From positions 4,233 to 68,232 of the forward strand of contig JBFXAJ010000018.1 in the NCBI GenBank assembly GCA_050184415.1: a stretch of DNA of 64,000 nucleotides, in the 5' to 3' direction. Numbering within the stretch: the first letter of the stretch is position 1; every line of letters begins with the position of its first letter. The notes under the pieces were generated by a model. It was given only the letters and a program-made list of their open reading frames with translations. It was not told where the DNA came from and searched no databases. This stretch comes from JADLGL01 sp050184415. GTDB lineage: Bacteria > Pseudomonadota > Alphaproteobacteria > Rhizobiales > Kaistiaceae. This document shows, one piece after another, positions 51,626 to 60,158 of this stretch. The position numbers and the translations under genes were made by a program.

Positions 51626-52900
51626 TTGCGGCGGCGCACGACCTGGATCGCCGCCGGCGCGGTCGCGATCGTCTTCGTCGTCGCGGTCGTGCTCGCCTTC
51701 CGGTACCTCCCAGGCCCCGCGCCGGAGCCGCCGCCCGAACCCGAGCCGCTCCCGCCCGAGGTCGCGATCGCCGAGCCGCCGCCGCCCGACGCCCCGCCCG
51801 TGGCCGTCGCCTCGGAGCGCCATGAAGGCATCGTCGTCCTCCATATCGGCGACAGCCACACCGCCGCCGACTTCTTCACCGGCCGGGTCCGCGACATCCT
51901 CGAACGCAGCTACGGCAAGGGCGGCGTGGTCCTCCCGCCGGGAACGCCGCAGGCCGGCGTCCGCTCCAACGTGTTCCGCATCGAAGCGACGCCCGGCTGG
52001 AGCTACGAGCGGATCCGCGCGTCGGCCGAACACCCCTCGCGCTTCTGGCTGACCGGCTTCACCGCCGAAGCCCGCAGCGCGGGACAGGAGATCACCTTCG
52101 AGGCCTACCAGCCGATGCCGTTCACCGCGATCGACGTGTCGCTGGTGGCGCAGCCCGCCGGCGGCGCGGTGGAGCTCCTCCTCGACGGCGAGCCGATCGA
52201 GACCCTGCCCCTCGACGGACCTGATGAGGCGCTGATCCGCCGCGTGATTCCGGTGGCCGGGATCGCCGAGTTCGAGAACCTCACCATCCGCTCGACCAAT
52301 GACGGGCCGGTGATCCTGACCGGCGTGACCGTCTACCGCTACGATCCGAGCATCTCCTATCTCAGCGTCGGCTATCCCGGCGCCCGGGCCGATCTCCTTC
52401 TCGACTTCAACGCCGACAACCTTGCCAACGACCTCGCCCGGCTCGACCCCGACATCATCGTCGTCGCCTTCGGCACCAATGAGGGATACGACGACAACCT
52501 CAACATCGACCGCTTCCGCGAGGAATACACCGAGATCATCGGGTTCCTCGCCGAGCACGCGGACAATCTTCAGGATGTCGTCATCGTCCAGCCGCCCTAT
52601 GGCAGCCGCGAGGGCGGTCGCGCCGGTCCGAGTCCCGACGGCTATGCCTGCTTCAACGTGCCGGCGAACCTGATCGCGGTGCGCGAGACCCTGGCCGAGA
52701 TCGCCGGCGAGCTCGGCGCCGTCACCTGGGACTGGGCGGCGAGCCTCCCCTCGCCCTGCACCGGCAACACCGCCGCCGCGGACATGTACGCGGCGGACCG
52801 GCTCCACCTCAGCAATGACGGCTACCGCTACAGCGCCGAGCGCTTCGCCGACTTCCTCGAGACGCTTCTTCCCGCGCCCACGGCGGTGGCGGCGCCCTAG
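51626..52900 (+). CDS. Membrane-anchored SGNH hydrolase 3 (PatB-like)
   Basis: A 424-residue protein with an N-terminal membrane anchor (WIAAGAVAIVFVVAVVLAF) and a Pro-rich linker. VVLHIGDSHTAADFF gives the nucleophile, FGTNEGYDDN the Asn block and ADRLHLSNDGY the Asp-His block. A beta-rich insertion lies at about residues 130-240. Long SGNH proteins with this design work with MBOAT acyltransferases to acetylate peptidoglycan or polysaccharide. A TTG start at 51626, five bases after the previous stop, is assumed. Confidence 0.85.
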   Translation: MRRRTTWIAAGAVAIVFVVAVVLAFRYLPGPAPEPPPEPEPLPPEVAIAEPPPPDAPPVAVASERHEGIVVLHIGDSHTAADFFTGRVRDILERSYGKGGVVLPPGTPQAGVRSNVFRIEATPGWSYERIRASAEHPSRFWLTGFTAEARSAGQEITFEAYQPMPFTAIDVSLVAQPAGGAVELLLDGEPIETLPLDGPDEALIRRVIPVAGIAEFENLTIRSTNDGPVILTGVTVYRYDPSISYLSVGYPGARADLLLDFNADNLANDLARLDPDIIVVAFGTNEGYDDNLNIDRFREEYTEIIGFLAEHADNLQDVVIVQPPYGSREGGRAGPSPDGYACFNVPANLIAVRETLAEIAGELGAVTWDWAASLPSPCTGNTAAADMYAADRLHLSNDGYRYSAERFADFLETLLPAPTAVAAP

Positions 52901-54322
52901 ATGCTGTTCCCGACGATCGACTTCGCGGTCTTCCTCGCCTTCGTGCTGATCGCGGCGACCGTCGCGCGGGCGCTCGGCAATACCGCGAACAAGATCTTCC
53001 TCGTCCTCGCGAGCCTCGCCTTCTACAGCTTCTGGAGCGTGGGCTTCGCGGCCCTGATGGTCGGCGTCGCGGTGCTCACCTGGTTCACCGGCCGCGTGAA
53101 CCGGCTGGTGCCGAACCGGCGCCTCCGCATTGCGATGGTGGCCGTCGCGATCACCATCGCGCTCGGCATCCTCGCCTATTTCAAATACTACAACTTCGCG
53201 ATCCTCCTCCTCTTCAACTCTTCGGTCACCCAGATCTTCGGGCTGCAGTTGCAGTTCATCGAGGTCGTGACGCCGGTCGCGATCTCGTTCTTCACGTTCC
53301 ACGCCATCTCCTACATCGTGGACACGTACAAGAACCCGTCGCTCTCGGCCCGCTCGCCGATCGACGTCCTCCTCTACATCAGCTTCTTCCCGCATCTCGT
53401 CGCCGGCCCGATCGTCCGTGCCGCGACCTTCATCCCGCAGCTCGCCGAGACGCCGCAGCGCACCGCGCTCCGCTACGCCGAGGCGATGATGCTGATCTTC
53501 TCAGGGCTCTGGAAGAAGATGATCGCGGCGAACTACCTCGCGGTGCTGATCGTCGAGCCGGTCTTCACCGCGCCCTCGCTCTACGGCTCGGCGGACCTCG
53601 CGCTCGCGGCCGTCGCCTACGCCTTCCAGATCTATTTCGACTTCAGCGCCTATAGCAGCATCGCGATCGGCGTCGCCGCCCTCCTCGGCTACCATTTCCC
53701 CGAGAATTTCGATCAGCCTTACCGCTCGCTCTCGGTGCGCGAGTTCTGGCGGCGATGGCACATCACGCTGTCGAGCTGGCTCCGCGACTATCTCTACATC
53801 CCGCTCGGCGGCAGCCGGCGTGGCGCCGTCCGCATGGCGCTCAACCTCATGATCACGATGGTGCTGGGCGGCCTCTGGCACGGCGCCAACACCACGTTCC
53901 TGGTCTGGGGCACGATGCATGGCCTGGCGCTCGTCTTCGTCCATTTCTGGTCGAAGACCGGTCCGGCGCAGAGGGTCGCCAATGCGCTCGCCTACAAGGT
54001 CTTCGCCTGGGCGCTGACCTTCGTGTTCCTGCTCGCGACCTGGGTGGTGTTCCGTTCGCCGGACTTTGCGACCGCGGGCCAGTTCTTCACTGGCCTCTTC
54101 ACCAACTGGGCCGCGCCGGAGCTGGCCTCAGGCCTCGTCCTCGGCCTGATCGCGCTCGGCTTCGTCGGCCAGTTCCTGCCGCCGACGCTGCGCTCATCGA
54201 CCGCCGCCTGGCTCGCCGAGTGCGCGATGCCGGCGCAGGTCGGGCTCGCGACCGCCGGGATGGTCGCCCTCCTCCTCATCGCGCCGTCGGACTCGGCGCC
54301 TTTCATCTACTTCCAGTTCTGA
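52901..54322 (+). CDS. MBOAT-family O-acyltransferase (PatA/AlgI-like)
   Basis: A 473-residue integral-membrane protein with ten or more helices. FPHLVAGPIVRAATFIPQL, QIYFDFSAYSSIAIG, REFWRRWHITLSSWLRDYLY and the catalytic LGGLWHGAN (His) are diagnostic. It would move acyl groups (usually acetyl) across the membrane for transfer by the SGNH partners. The start codon immediately follows the TAG of SGNH 3, indicating coupling. The acceptor glycan cannot be read from the sequence. Confidence 0.93.
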   Translation: MLFPTIDFAVFLAFVLIAATVARALGNTANKIFLVLASLAFYSFWSVGFAALMVGVAVLTWFTGRVNRLVPNRRLRIAMVAVAITIALGILAYFKYYNFAILLLFNSSVTQIFGLQLQFIEVVTPVAISFFTFHAISYIVDTYKNPSLSARSPIDVLLYISFFPHLVAGPIVRAATFIPQLAETPQRTALRYAEAMMLIFSGLWKKMIAANYLAVLIVEPVFTAPSLYGSADLALAAVAYAFQIYFDFSAYSSIAIGVAALLGYHFPENFDQPYRSLSVREFWRRWHITLSSWLRDYLYIPLGGSRRGAVRMALNLMITMVLGGLWHGANTTFLVWGTMHGLALVFVHFWSKTGPAQRVANALAYKVFAWALTFVFLLATWVVFRSPDFATAGQFFTGLFTNWAAPELASGLVLGLIALGFVGQFLPPTLRSSTAAWLAECAMPAQVGLATAGMVALLLIAPSDSAPFIYFQF

Positions 54323-54332
54323 GGCCGATCTC

Positions 54333-54611
54333 ATGAACCAGCCGAAGGACATCGCCGACCTCCCGCCCCGCCAGACCTCGCTCCGGCGCGGGATGATCGT
54401 CATCCTCGTCGTCCTCGCCCTCCTCGCTGTGATCTTCCCGCAAGGGGTCGCGAACTGGCTCGACGAGAAATGCTTCGGCAACCGGGCCTGCGACACGATT
54501 GGCGACGGTTTCCGGGCCATCGAACGGGGCTGGGACGCCATCGGCGTTTCCGCCGCACGCGACGGTGCCGGCGAATGGCTCCGGGGCGTATTGCAGATCC
54601 CGGAGAGCTGA
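54333..54611 (+). CDS. Small bitopic membrane protein after MBOAT
   Basis: A 92-residue protein: a cytosolic start, one helix (MIVILVVLALLAVIFPQGVA) and a periplasmic part with a Cys pair (EKCFGNRACDTIG) likely bridged. It starts ten bases after the MBOAT stop. Small membrane partners are known for some MBOAT systems (for example DltX), so it may be an accessory subunit (inference). Family not recognised. Confidence 0.75.
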   Translation: MNQPKDIADLPPRQTSLRRGMIVILVVLALLAVIFPQGVANWLDEKCFGNRACDTIGDGFRAIERGWDAIGVSAARDGAGEWLRGVLQIPES

Positions 54612-54692
54612 CGGCCCCCGCGGTCCGCCCGCGAACGGGATCGCATCCGCCTCCCGGGCGTTTCTCCTTCACAGCACGAAGGAGAAACGATC

Positions 54693-54947
54693 ATGACGAG
54701 CGGCCGCGCCGGCAAGGGGATGGGATCGGGCATCAATCACGGCTCGCAGACCGTGCCGTCGGACGAGGATCGGGGTGCGTTGGAGCCCGACAACGTCAAG
54801 GGCAGCAACCGGCTGGAGGGCGATGCGCAAGCGCGCGTGCGCAACCAGCGCCACGCCGTCCCCGGCGAGCAGGAGCCCGACAGCTCTATCGAGGAGACCT
54901 TCGCCAAGATGGACCCGAAGGTCCGCGCCGGACGATCGGACGACTGA
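54693..54947 (+). CDS. Small hydrophilic protein of unknown function
   Basis: An 84-residue, highly polar, probably disordered protein (GMGSGINHGSQTVPSDEDRG, IEETFAKMDPKVRAGRSDD). AAGGAGAAACG lies right before the ATG, so it looks real. No homologous family is recognised; its composition resembles stress-protective hydrophilic proteins. The next 240 bases show no gene. Confidence 0.65.
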   Translation: MTSGRAGKGMGSGINHGSQTVPSDEDRGALEPDNVKGSNRLEGDAQARVRNQRHAVPGEQEPDSSIEETFAKMDPKVRAGRSDD

Positions 54948-55186
54948 CCGCATCGTCGGCGCGAGACGGGGCGGGCGGTTTGGGCGGGGCGCGACGCGGA
55001 GAAGCGCCGGGCTTCCGCCAATCGCTGTGTCCGAAACCGGACGCATCCGCGCTCCGGGGGCCGTGCCTTCGCCGCCAGCGCTGGATTGTGTTAACAATTG
55101 ATGACCACCGACACGGCGCGAACCCCGAGGCGTCGGTGGCTGAGAGATGCTCGTGCTCTTGCCTTGCCCAAGGAGGAGGAGCCGAA

Positions 55187-55384
55187 ATGAGTGGCCATCT
55201 TCGAGAACTGACCCTTAGCTGCAGGGCCTGCGGATCGACCGAATTGCTGACGGTCGACGACCTGCCGTCGACGACGCCGATCACCTGCAATGCCTGCGGC
55301 GAGCCGATCGGCCGCTGGGACAAGCTGCGGACGCTGGCAATACCGTCGACAATCCCCCAGCCGGACCACCGGCTGGTCCACTAG
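55187..55384 (+). CDS. Small zinc-ribbon protein
   Basis: A 65-residue protein with two CxxC knuckles, CRACGS and CNACGE, spaced as in a zinc ribbon. AAGGAGGAGG gives an unusually strong RBS. It is followed by two terminator-like hairpins. Function unknown; perhaps nucleic-acid binding. Confidence 0.75.
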   Translation: MSGHLRELTLSCRACGSTELLTVDDLPSTTPITCNACGEPIGRWDKLRTLAIPSTIPQPDHRLVH

Positions 55385-55445
55385 CCCCCGACGGCCGGTC
55401 TGGTCCACGACGGGATCAGGCGGGCCGTGGCTCCCGCGGAGCCGC

Positions 55446-55480
55446 AAGGAAGGCCCCGCTCCGGGCGAGGCCTTTCCTTT
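55446..55480 (+). terminator. Terminator after the zinc-ribbon gene
   Basis: Arms AAGGAAGGCCCCGC and GCGAGGCCTTTCC form a stem with one or two imperfections, followed by TTTC. It is about 60 bases beyond the stop. Confidence 0.6.
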
Positions 55481-55597
55481 CAAAAAGGGTCCGGAAACGG
55501 ACCGAAACTCCTGGCGCCGCCAGAGGTTCTCTCGGCGGTTCAGGTAGTCTCGCATCCTGCCTGGACAGGCGGCTGTCCCATTGTCACGCCGCCCATC

Positions 55598-55640
55598 GGA
55601 AGACCCCTCGCCGTTCAATCCCGAGGGGTCTTCTGCTTTT
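55598..55640 (+). terminator. Second terminator-like hairpin, possible end of a short RNA
   Basis: GAAGACCCCTCG (55599-55610) pairs with CGAGGGGTCTTC (55622-55633), followed by TGCTTTT. The 110 bases between this and the preceding terminator contain a further inverted stretch but no gene, so a short untranslated RNA could end here. Confidence 0.65.
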
Positions 55641-55770
55641 GGGCAGCTTAGTTCGCCTCGAGATAGGCCGGCCCACGGCCTGGATTGTCGGCGGCCTCGC
55701 GGGGCTGCTGTCAGCCCTCCTGATGTCCCTCCTCATCCTCAGCTTCGTGATGGCGCGCCCGGCGCGGTGA
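55639..55770 (+). CDS. Possible small single-helix membrane protein
   Basis: A 43-codon frame from TTG 55639 to TGA 55768-55770. It contains a clear transmembrane helix, WIVGGLAGLLSALLMSLLIL, flanked by basic residues. The start overlaps the terminator tail and has no good RBS, so this is a weak call made because the frame is short and has membrane-protein composition. Confidence 0.3.
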   Translation: MGSLVRLEIGRPTAWIVGGLAGLLSALLMSLLILSFVMARPAR

Positions 55771-55827
55771 ATTTCGGTCGCAGGGGCGGAAACACTGGCT
55801 GCGTCTTCTCCAGTCTCAGATGCAGAC

Positions 55828-56244
55828 TTAACCACCGACCGCTTTCCAATGCTTTGACGCCTTCGCCTTGTTCATGGCCTCCTCCGACGTGAAGAGCATG
55901 ATGTGGCCGCAGGATACGCAGAGCGAAGGGCGGATCTTCGCTCCGATGAATGCGTTCCCGAGACCGGGAAGCAAGTCTTCCGCGCTCAGCGAGTAGCCTT
56001 CCTTGTAACGGTAGATTTCCGTCGAACTGCAGATCGGGCACTTCATGTGCTTGTCCTCGTCGAGGTCGCGAGGGTCGATATCGAACGCCGCCGCCAGCGC
56101 CTTCTTCGATTGAAGCGACCCGGCGCCGTCCTTCTCGATGCGCTGGACAGTGCGGAGGTTCAGGCCCGAGGCGGCTGCGAGTTCGTCCTGTGACCAGGAC
56201 CGCTCGCTTCGAAGCTTGAGCAGGAGCTCGACGTTCAATTTCAT
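55828..56244 (-). CDS. XRE-family regulator with zinc-ribbon C-terminus
   Basis: A 138-residue protein. The Cro/CI-type helix-turn-helix is WSQDELAAASGLNLRTVQRI; the C-terminal part has CPICSSTEIYRYK and CVSCGHIM, forming a zinc ribbon. ATG 56244 fits the usual N-terminus. Target unknown. The gene stands alone. Confidence 0.85.
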   Translation of the reverse strand: MKLNVELLLKLRSERSWSQDELAAASGLNLRTVQRIEKDGAGSLQSKKALAAAFDIDPRDLDEDKHMKCPICSSTEIYRYKEGYSLSAEDLLPGLGNAFIGAKIRPSLCVSCGHIMLFTSEEAMNKAKASKHWKAVGG

Positions 56245-56527
56245 CGACGGTCTCGACCGTGTTGGGATGGACATGAAGTGTATTCCTGCCCCCGGACGCC
56301 GCCACGGTCCGTGCCCGGCGGTCCGGCGGCAGTGGCGCGACAGATGACCGGCAACGATACGACAGTTGCACGACAGATGACTTGAAGGGTCGTGCCAGTG
56401 ATGCGACGGCGAAAGGTCGGCTCGGGTAACACCACGACGGGCGCCACTTTGAGACGAGCACGCTACAATCCGAACGAATGCGCGTGATGTGTCGCAAAAG
56501 CCTCGGATGCTAGGTTATTGATATCAT

Positions 56528-56603
56528 TGGCGACCCCGGCAGGAATCGAACCTGCGACCAACAGCTTAGAAGGCTGCTGCTCTATCCGCTGAGCTACGGG
56601 GCC
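56528..56603 (-). tRNA. tRNA-Arg (TCT)
   Basis: A 76-nt gene. Read on the minus strand the acceptor is GGCCCCG paired with CGGGGTC, the anticodon loop is CTTCTAA with anticodon TCT, the T loop is GTTCGATTC, and CCA is encoded. Confidence 0.97.
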
Positions 56604-56614
56604 GTACTGAGTGG

Positions 56615-56641
56615 TCGAAGTCGGAACATCCGACTTCGGCG
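56615..56641. repeat. Dispersed hairpin CGAAGTCGGA
   Basis: CGAAGTCGGA and TCCGACTTCG form a perfect 10-bp stem nearly identical to the one at 2579-2604. It lies between the end of the NDUFS4-like gene and tRNA-Arg and may end the former's transcript. Confidence 0.7.
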
Positions 56642-56658
56642 GCGCGGCCGCGCGCTTC

Positions 56659-56964
56659 CTAGTGCGACCAGGGGAAGCGGCGGTCGGTGCGGAAATTATC
56701 GGCGTAGGACATCGGCTTCACGACACGGTCGTGCGATTCCTCGACGCGGTATGGGATGCCCTTCCGCTCGGCATAGGCGACCGCGTCCTCGCGGGTCGCG
56801 AAGAAGAGGCGGATTTGCTGTCTCATGTCGGCGGCCGAGGTGTAGCCCATCAGTGGCTCGACCGATTGCGGCTGCTCGGGCTCGTAGGCCAGGAGCCAGC
56901 GCTCGGTCTTGGCGCGCCCCGACTGCATGGCGGTCTTGGCCGGCTGGTAGATGCGTGCGACCAT
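56659..56964 (-). CDS. NDUFS4-like complex I accessory subunit
   Basis: A 101-residue cytosolic protein. MVARIYQPAKTAMQSGRAKT followed by WLLAYEPEQPQSVEPLMGYT and GIPYRVEESHDRVVKPMSYADNF are typical of the NDUFS4 (18 kDa) supernumerary subunit, which among bacteria occurs mainly in alphaproteobacteria. It stabilises NADH dehydrogenase near its flavin module. It lies between two tRNA genes, away from other nuo genes. Confidence 0.93.
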   Translation of the reverse strand: MVARIYQPAKTAMQSGRAKTERWLLAYEPEQPQSVEPLMGYTSAADMRQQIRLFFATREDAVAYAERKGIPYRVEESHDRVVKPMSYADNFRTDRRFPWSH

Positions 56965-56991
56965 CGAACTTGTCCGTCCCCCCGGGAGCGT

Positions 56992-57068
56992 TGGTCGGGG
57001 CAGCAGGATTTGAACCTGCGACCCTCTGCTCCCAAAGCAGATGCGCTACCAGGCTGCGCTATGCCCCG
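56992..57068 (-). tRNA. tRNA-Pro (TGG)
   Basis: A 77-nt gene. On the minus strand the acceptor CGGGGCA pairs with TGCCCCG, the anticodon loop is CTTTGGGA with anticodon TGG, the T loop has GTTCAAATC, and CCA is encoded. Confidence 0.96.
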
Positions 57069-57195
57069 AAACCATACCTCTTGGCCTAACTAAGGGGTTC
57101 CCCTAAGGGGTGCAAGTCCGCCGAAGGACGCGGGAACCGGAACGGCGGCGAACGGGTTCCCGGAACAGCGGGACAATCACGACAAGAGGGAAATC

Positions 57196-58128
57196 ATGAT
57201 CCGTGTCGGATTTCGCGCGCTCGCCGCCATCGCCGCCGGCGTCCTGGTCGCGGCGCCGGCGCTGGCCGCGACCGAAGCCGAATGGGCCGCGTTCCGCGCG
57301 GACGTCGAGGCCAAGTGCCTTGCCGCAGCGGAACCGCTGTTCGAGAACCCGGTTGCGACCGTCGATCCGTTCGGCTCGCCGAATTTCGGCCTCGCGCTGG
57401 TGCGCGGCAAGGCCCGCGGCGCGGACGTCCAGATCATGGCGATCTGCGTTTATGACAAGGTCACGCAGACCGCCGAGATCGGCGGCGAGCTGCCGGAGTT
57501 CGTCTCGACCGCGCCCCCTGCTCCGCCCGGCCCGGTCGGCTGGGGTGGCCTCCTCGACTGCGGCGAGCCGTGCGCCGACGCGCTCGCCCGCCTGTCGCCC
57601 GAGGACGCCGAGGCGCTGATCGCGCTCCACGAGACCGTCGACGCGACCGTCGCCGAGATCAGCCGCAGCCCGGACCTTGCCGCCGAGACCGATGCCCTCG
57701 CGGCTCTGACGCGGGTCGAGGCCGCGACCGGCGCCGGCGACCTCGCCGCGGTCGCGACCGGCGAGCACGCCTGCACCGTCTATTGGTACGGATTCCTCGA
57801 CGACCCGGCGCGGACCGTCGGCCGCCATCAGTGCGTGGTCGAGGATGTCGGCGGCACGCTCATCGTTACCAAGACGACCGGCGAGATGATGCGCGCCACC
57901 ATCGTCCCGGCCGGCGACATGGCGGTCGCGATCGGCCGGACCTATCTCGCCGACCAGGCCGAACGCGAATACGATCCGACGGACCCCGACAACGCAGCCA
58001 ATCCCAATTTCGGCAATTATGTCGGCCTCGCCTTCGCCGACGCCGAAGGGCTTCTCATCGTCGACGCCGACCAGCACGGCTTCACCGAGCCGGACGCGAC
58101 CTTCTTCGCGATCCTCGCGATCGAATAG
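57196..58128 (+). CDS. Exported protein of unknown function
   Basis: A 310-residue protein with a signal peptide ending near PALAA. The mature part has several Cys (AKCLAAAEPLF, AICVYDK, LLDCGEPCADALARL, GEHACTVYWYGF, HQCVV) suggesting disulfides and a periplasmic place. It has two similar-length halves joined by a Pro-rich turn. Not recognised. It converges with the DUF192 gene with two bases between their stops. Confidence 0.75.
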   Translation: MIRVGFRALAAIAAGVLVAAPALAATEAEWAAFRADVEAKCLAAAEPLFENPVATVDPFGSPNFGLALVRGKARGADVQIMAICVYDKVTQTAEIGGELPEFVSTAPPAPPGPVGWGGLLDCGEPCADALARLSPEDAEALIALHETVDATVAEISRSPDLAAETDALAALTRVEAATGAGDLAAVATGEHACTVYWYGFLDDPARTVGRHQCVVEDVGGTLIVTKTTGEMMRATIVPAGDMAVAIGRTYLADQAEREYDPTDPDNAANPNFGNYVGLAFADAEGLLIVDADQHGFTEPDATFFAILAIE

Positions 58129-58130
58129 CG

Positions 58131-58634
58131 CTACTGGAGGTCGATGCGGTCGCCGGGCTGGAGGCCGATGAGATCGGCGGTGCCGCCATTGACCTCGAGG
58201 ACGTAGCGCACCGGCCCGCCACTCGGCACGCCGTCGAGTGACAGCGGCGTGGTGTTCTTCGCGATGCTGAACACCGTCCCGTCCTCGCGGATGAAGATCA
58301 TGTCGAGCGGGATGAGCGTGTTCGCCATCCAGAACGACACCGGCGCCTCCACGAAGAAGTCGAACACCATGCCGTGGTCGGCCGCCATCTCGGGGCGGTA
58401 CATCAGCCCGCGCTGACGCTCGGTCGGCGTGAGCGCCCATTCGACCGTGAACACATGGTCGCCGCCGACGGTGTGGATCGTGATCTCGGCCGGCCGCTCT
58501 TCCGCGGCCGCTGCGGGCGCCGGAGTCGGCTGAGCGAGGACGCCGGCCCCGATCGGAGCGATCAGCACAGCAGCGAGAATGGAGGCGAGGAGGAAGCGGC
58601 CCCGGAAGACCGAAGCGGAGGCGGTGCGCGTCAT
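58131..58634 (-). CDS. DUF192-family exported protein
   Basis: A 167-residue protein with a signal peptide ending near GVLAQ. The DUF192 core is TVEWALTPTERQRGLMYRPEMAADHGMVF, then SFWMANTLIPLDMIFI and VRYVLEVNGGTAD. The conserved function is unknown. The cold-shock gene lies just upstream on the same strand (13 bases), so they may be co-transcribed. Confidence 0.9.
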   Translation of the reverse strand: MTRTASASVFRGRFLLASILAAVLIAPIGAGVLAQPTPAPAAAAEERPAEITIHTVGGDHVFTVEWALTPTERQRGLMYRPEMAADHGMVFDFFVEAPVSFWMANTLIPLDMIFIREDGTVFSIAKNTTPLSLDGVPSGGPVRYVLEVNGGTADLIGLQPGDRIDLQ

Positions 58635-58647
58635 GGATACACTCGAG

Positions 58648-59226
58648 CTAGTGCGAAGAAGGTGGCCCGCCGCCCCCGTCGGGCCGGATCTCCGCAGCCA
58701 TCAAACCCTTCGGCCCATCGCCGAAGCGGACGAGGACCGTCTGCCCGGGGCGGAGCTCTGTCAAGCCGAAGCGCCGGAGGGTCTCCATGTGGATGAAGAT
58801 GTCTTCGGTGCCCTCGCCGCGGGTGACGAAGCCATAGCCGCGGACGCGGTTGAACCACTTCACCACCACCCGCTCGAACCCGCCGCTCGGCGTCACCACC
58901 TGCTGGGTGCGGGCGGGCGCCGACTGCGAGGGGTGGACGGCGGTCGCATCGTCCATCGAAATGATGCGGAAGGCCTGGAGACCCTTCTGGCGGACCTGCA
59001 CCTCGCAGACGATTCGCGCGCCTTCATAGGCGGTGAGGAAGCCGTCGCGGCGGAGGATCGAGACGTGGATCAGGACGTCCTTCATGCCGTTGTCCGGCAC
59101 GACGAATCCGTAGCCCTTGGCTACGTCGAACCATTTGATGAAGCCCGAGATTTCGATGAGCTCGGTGGGCGTCTCATCGGAAACCGAATCGGCACGAGGC
59201 TCCTCTTGCGAGAGCTTGGCCGCCAT
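58648..59226 (-). CDS. Two-domain cold-shock protein
   Basis: A 192-residue protein with two CSD modules: IKWFDVAKGYGFVVPD with VLIHVS in the first, and VKWFNRVRGYGFVTRG with DIFIHMETL in the second, carrying RNP1 and RNP2-like motifs. Double-CSD proteins of this length are typical of alphaproteobacteria and act as RNA chaperones or transcription antiterminators. ATG 59226 is preferred to the long upstream frame. Joined closely to the DUF192 gene. Confidence 0.92.
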   Translation of the reverse strand: MAAKLSQEEPRADSVSDETPTELIEISGFIKWFDVAKGYGFVVPDNGMKDVLIHVSILRRDGFLTAYEGARIVCEVQVRQKGLQAFRIISMDDATAVHPSQSAPARTQQVVTPSGGFERVVVKWFNRVRGYGFVTRGEGTEDIFIHMETLRRFGLTELRPGQTVLVRFGDGPKGLMAAEIRPDGGGGPPSSH

Positions 59227-59453
59227 TCGAGAGCGCCCCCTAAAGCCGTCGGCGGCATCCGGCCAACCGAGATCGAATCCGGACTTCAGAATAGCACCGG
59301 ACCCAAAGCTGAACAGCGCAATCGCAGCACCTGTTGCTCTCCGAGAGGAAGGCTGTGGATTCAGCGCCACACTCCCGTCGCAATTGACAAACCACCCACA
59401 GCGGCGTTGGCGATCACGGACATGACCGCATCACACGCCATGGGAGCGCTTCG

Positions 59454-59873
59454 ATGAAATACCTGCACACGATGGTCCGGATCAGCGACGTCGAGGCCTC
59501 GCTCCGTTTCTATCGCGACCTCCTCGGCCTCGTTGAGCTCCGCCGCACCGAGAACGAGGCCGGGCGCTACACGCTCATCTTCCTCGCCGCGCCCGGCGAC
59601 GAGGCCGCGCAGATCGAGCTCACCTACAACTGGGACCCGGAGGAGTATCGCGGCGGTCGCAATTTCGGCCACCTCGCCTACGCGGTCGACGACATCTACG
59701 CGACCTGCGAGCGCCTCGCCGCCGGCGGCGTCACCATCGCCCGCCCGCCGCGCGACGGCCGCATGGCCTTCATCCGCTCCCCCGACGGCATCTCGATCGA
59801 GCTCCTGCAGAAGGGCGGCGCGCAGGAGCCGAAGGAGCCGTGGGCGTCGATGCCGAATACAGGGACGTGGTGA
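59454..59873 (+). CDS. gloA: Lactoylglutathione lyase (glyoxalase I)
   Basis: A 139-residue VOC enzyme. LHTMVRISDVEASLRFY starts it with the first metal His; QIELTYNW, NFGHLAYAVDDIYATC and GISIELLQK supply the further metal ligands. It isomerises the hemithioacetal of methylglyoxal and glutathione. Single-copy in the window, with a clear ATG. With the aldo/keto reductase at 30828 it may deal with methylglyoxal. Confidence 0.93.
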   Translation: MKYLHTMVRISDVEASLRFYRDLLGLVELRRTENEAGRYTLIFLAAPGDEAAQIELTYNWDPEEYRGGRNFGHLAYAVDDIYATCERLAAGGVTIARPPRDGRMAFIRSPDGISIELLQKGGAQEPKEPWASMPNTGTW

Positions 59874-59879
59874 GGGAGG

Positions 59880-59947
59880 TGGCGAATAGCGAATGGCGAA
59901 TAGGGGGAGCTGGCTCGGAGCCCGTTCGCTACTCGCTACTCGCTACT
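59880..59947. repeat. Inverted heptamer repeats (GCGAATA and GCTACTC)
   Basis: GGCGAATAGCGAATGGCGAA at the left and TTCGCTACTCGCTACTCGCT at the right can fold back. The right part uses a variant unit (GCTACTC). It follows the gloA stop by a few bases and may serve as its transcript end. Confidence 0.85.
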
Positions 59948-60040
59948 GCCCCCCGCCACCCGTCCGCGGCACGGTCGCAATGTCTCGCTCCGACCCGCTT
60001 GGCACCCCTTCGCCGCCCCTCTATAAGGCGCCGTCGCCGG

Positions 60041-60116
60041 GCGCCCTTCGTCTAGAGGCCCAGGACACCGCCCTTTCACGGCGGTAACACGGGTTCGAAT
60101 CCCGTAGGGCGCGCCA
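60041..60116 (+). tRNA. tRNA-Glu (TTC)
   Basis: A 76-nt gene: acceptor GCGCCCT with AGGGCGC, anticodon loop CCTTTCAC with anticodon TTC, T loop GTTCGAATC, CCA encoded. The region after it, up to 63.3 kb, looks more eroded than the rest of the window. Confidence 0.97.
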
Positions 60117-60158
60117 AAGTCAGCCTCTCGTGTCGGCGCAGGGACAGAGGTGCTGCCC

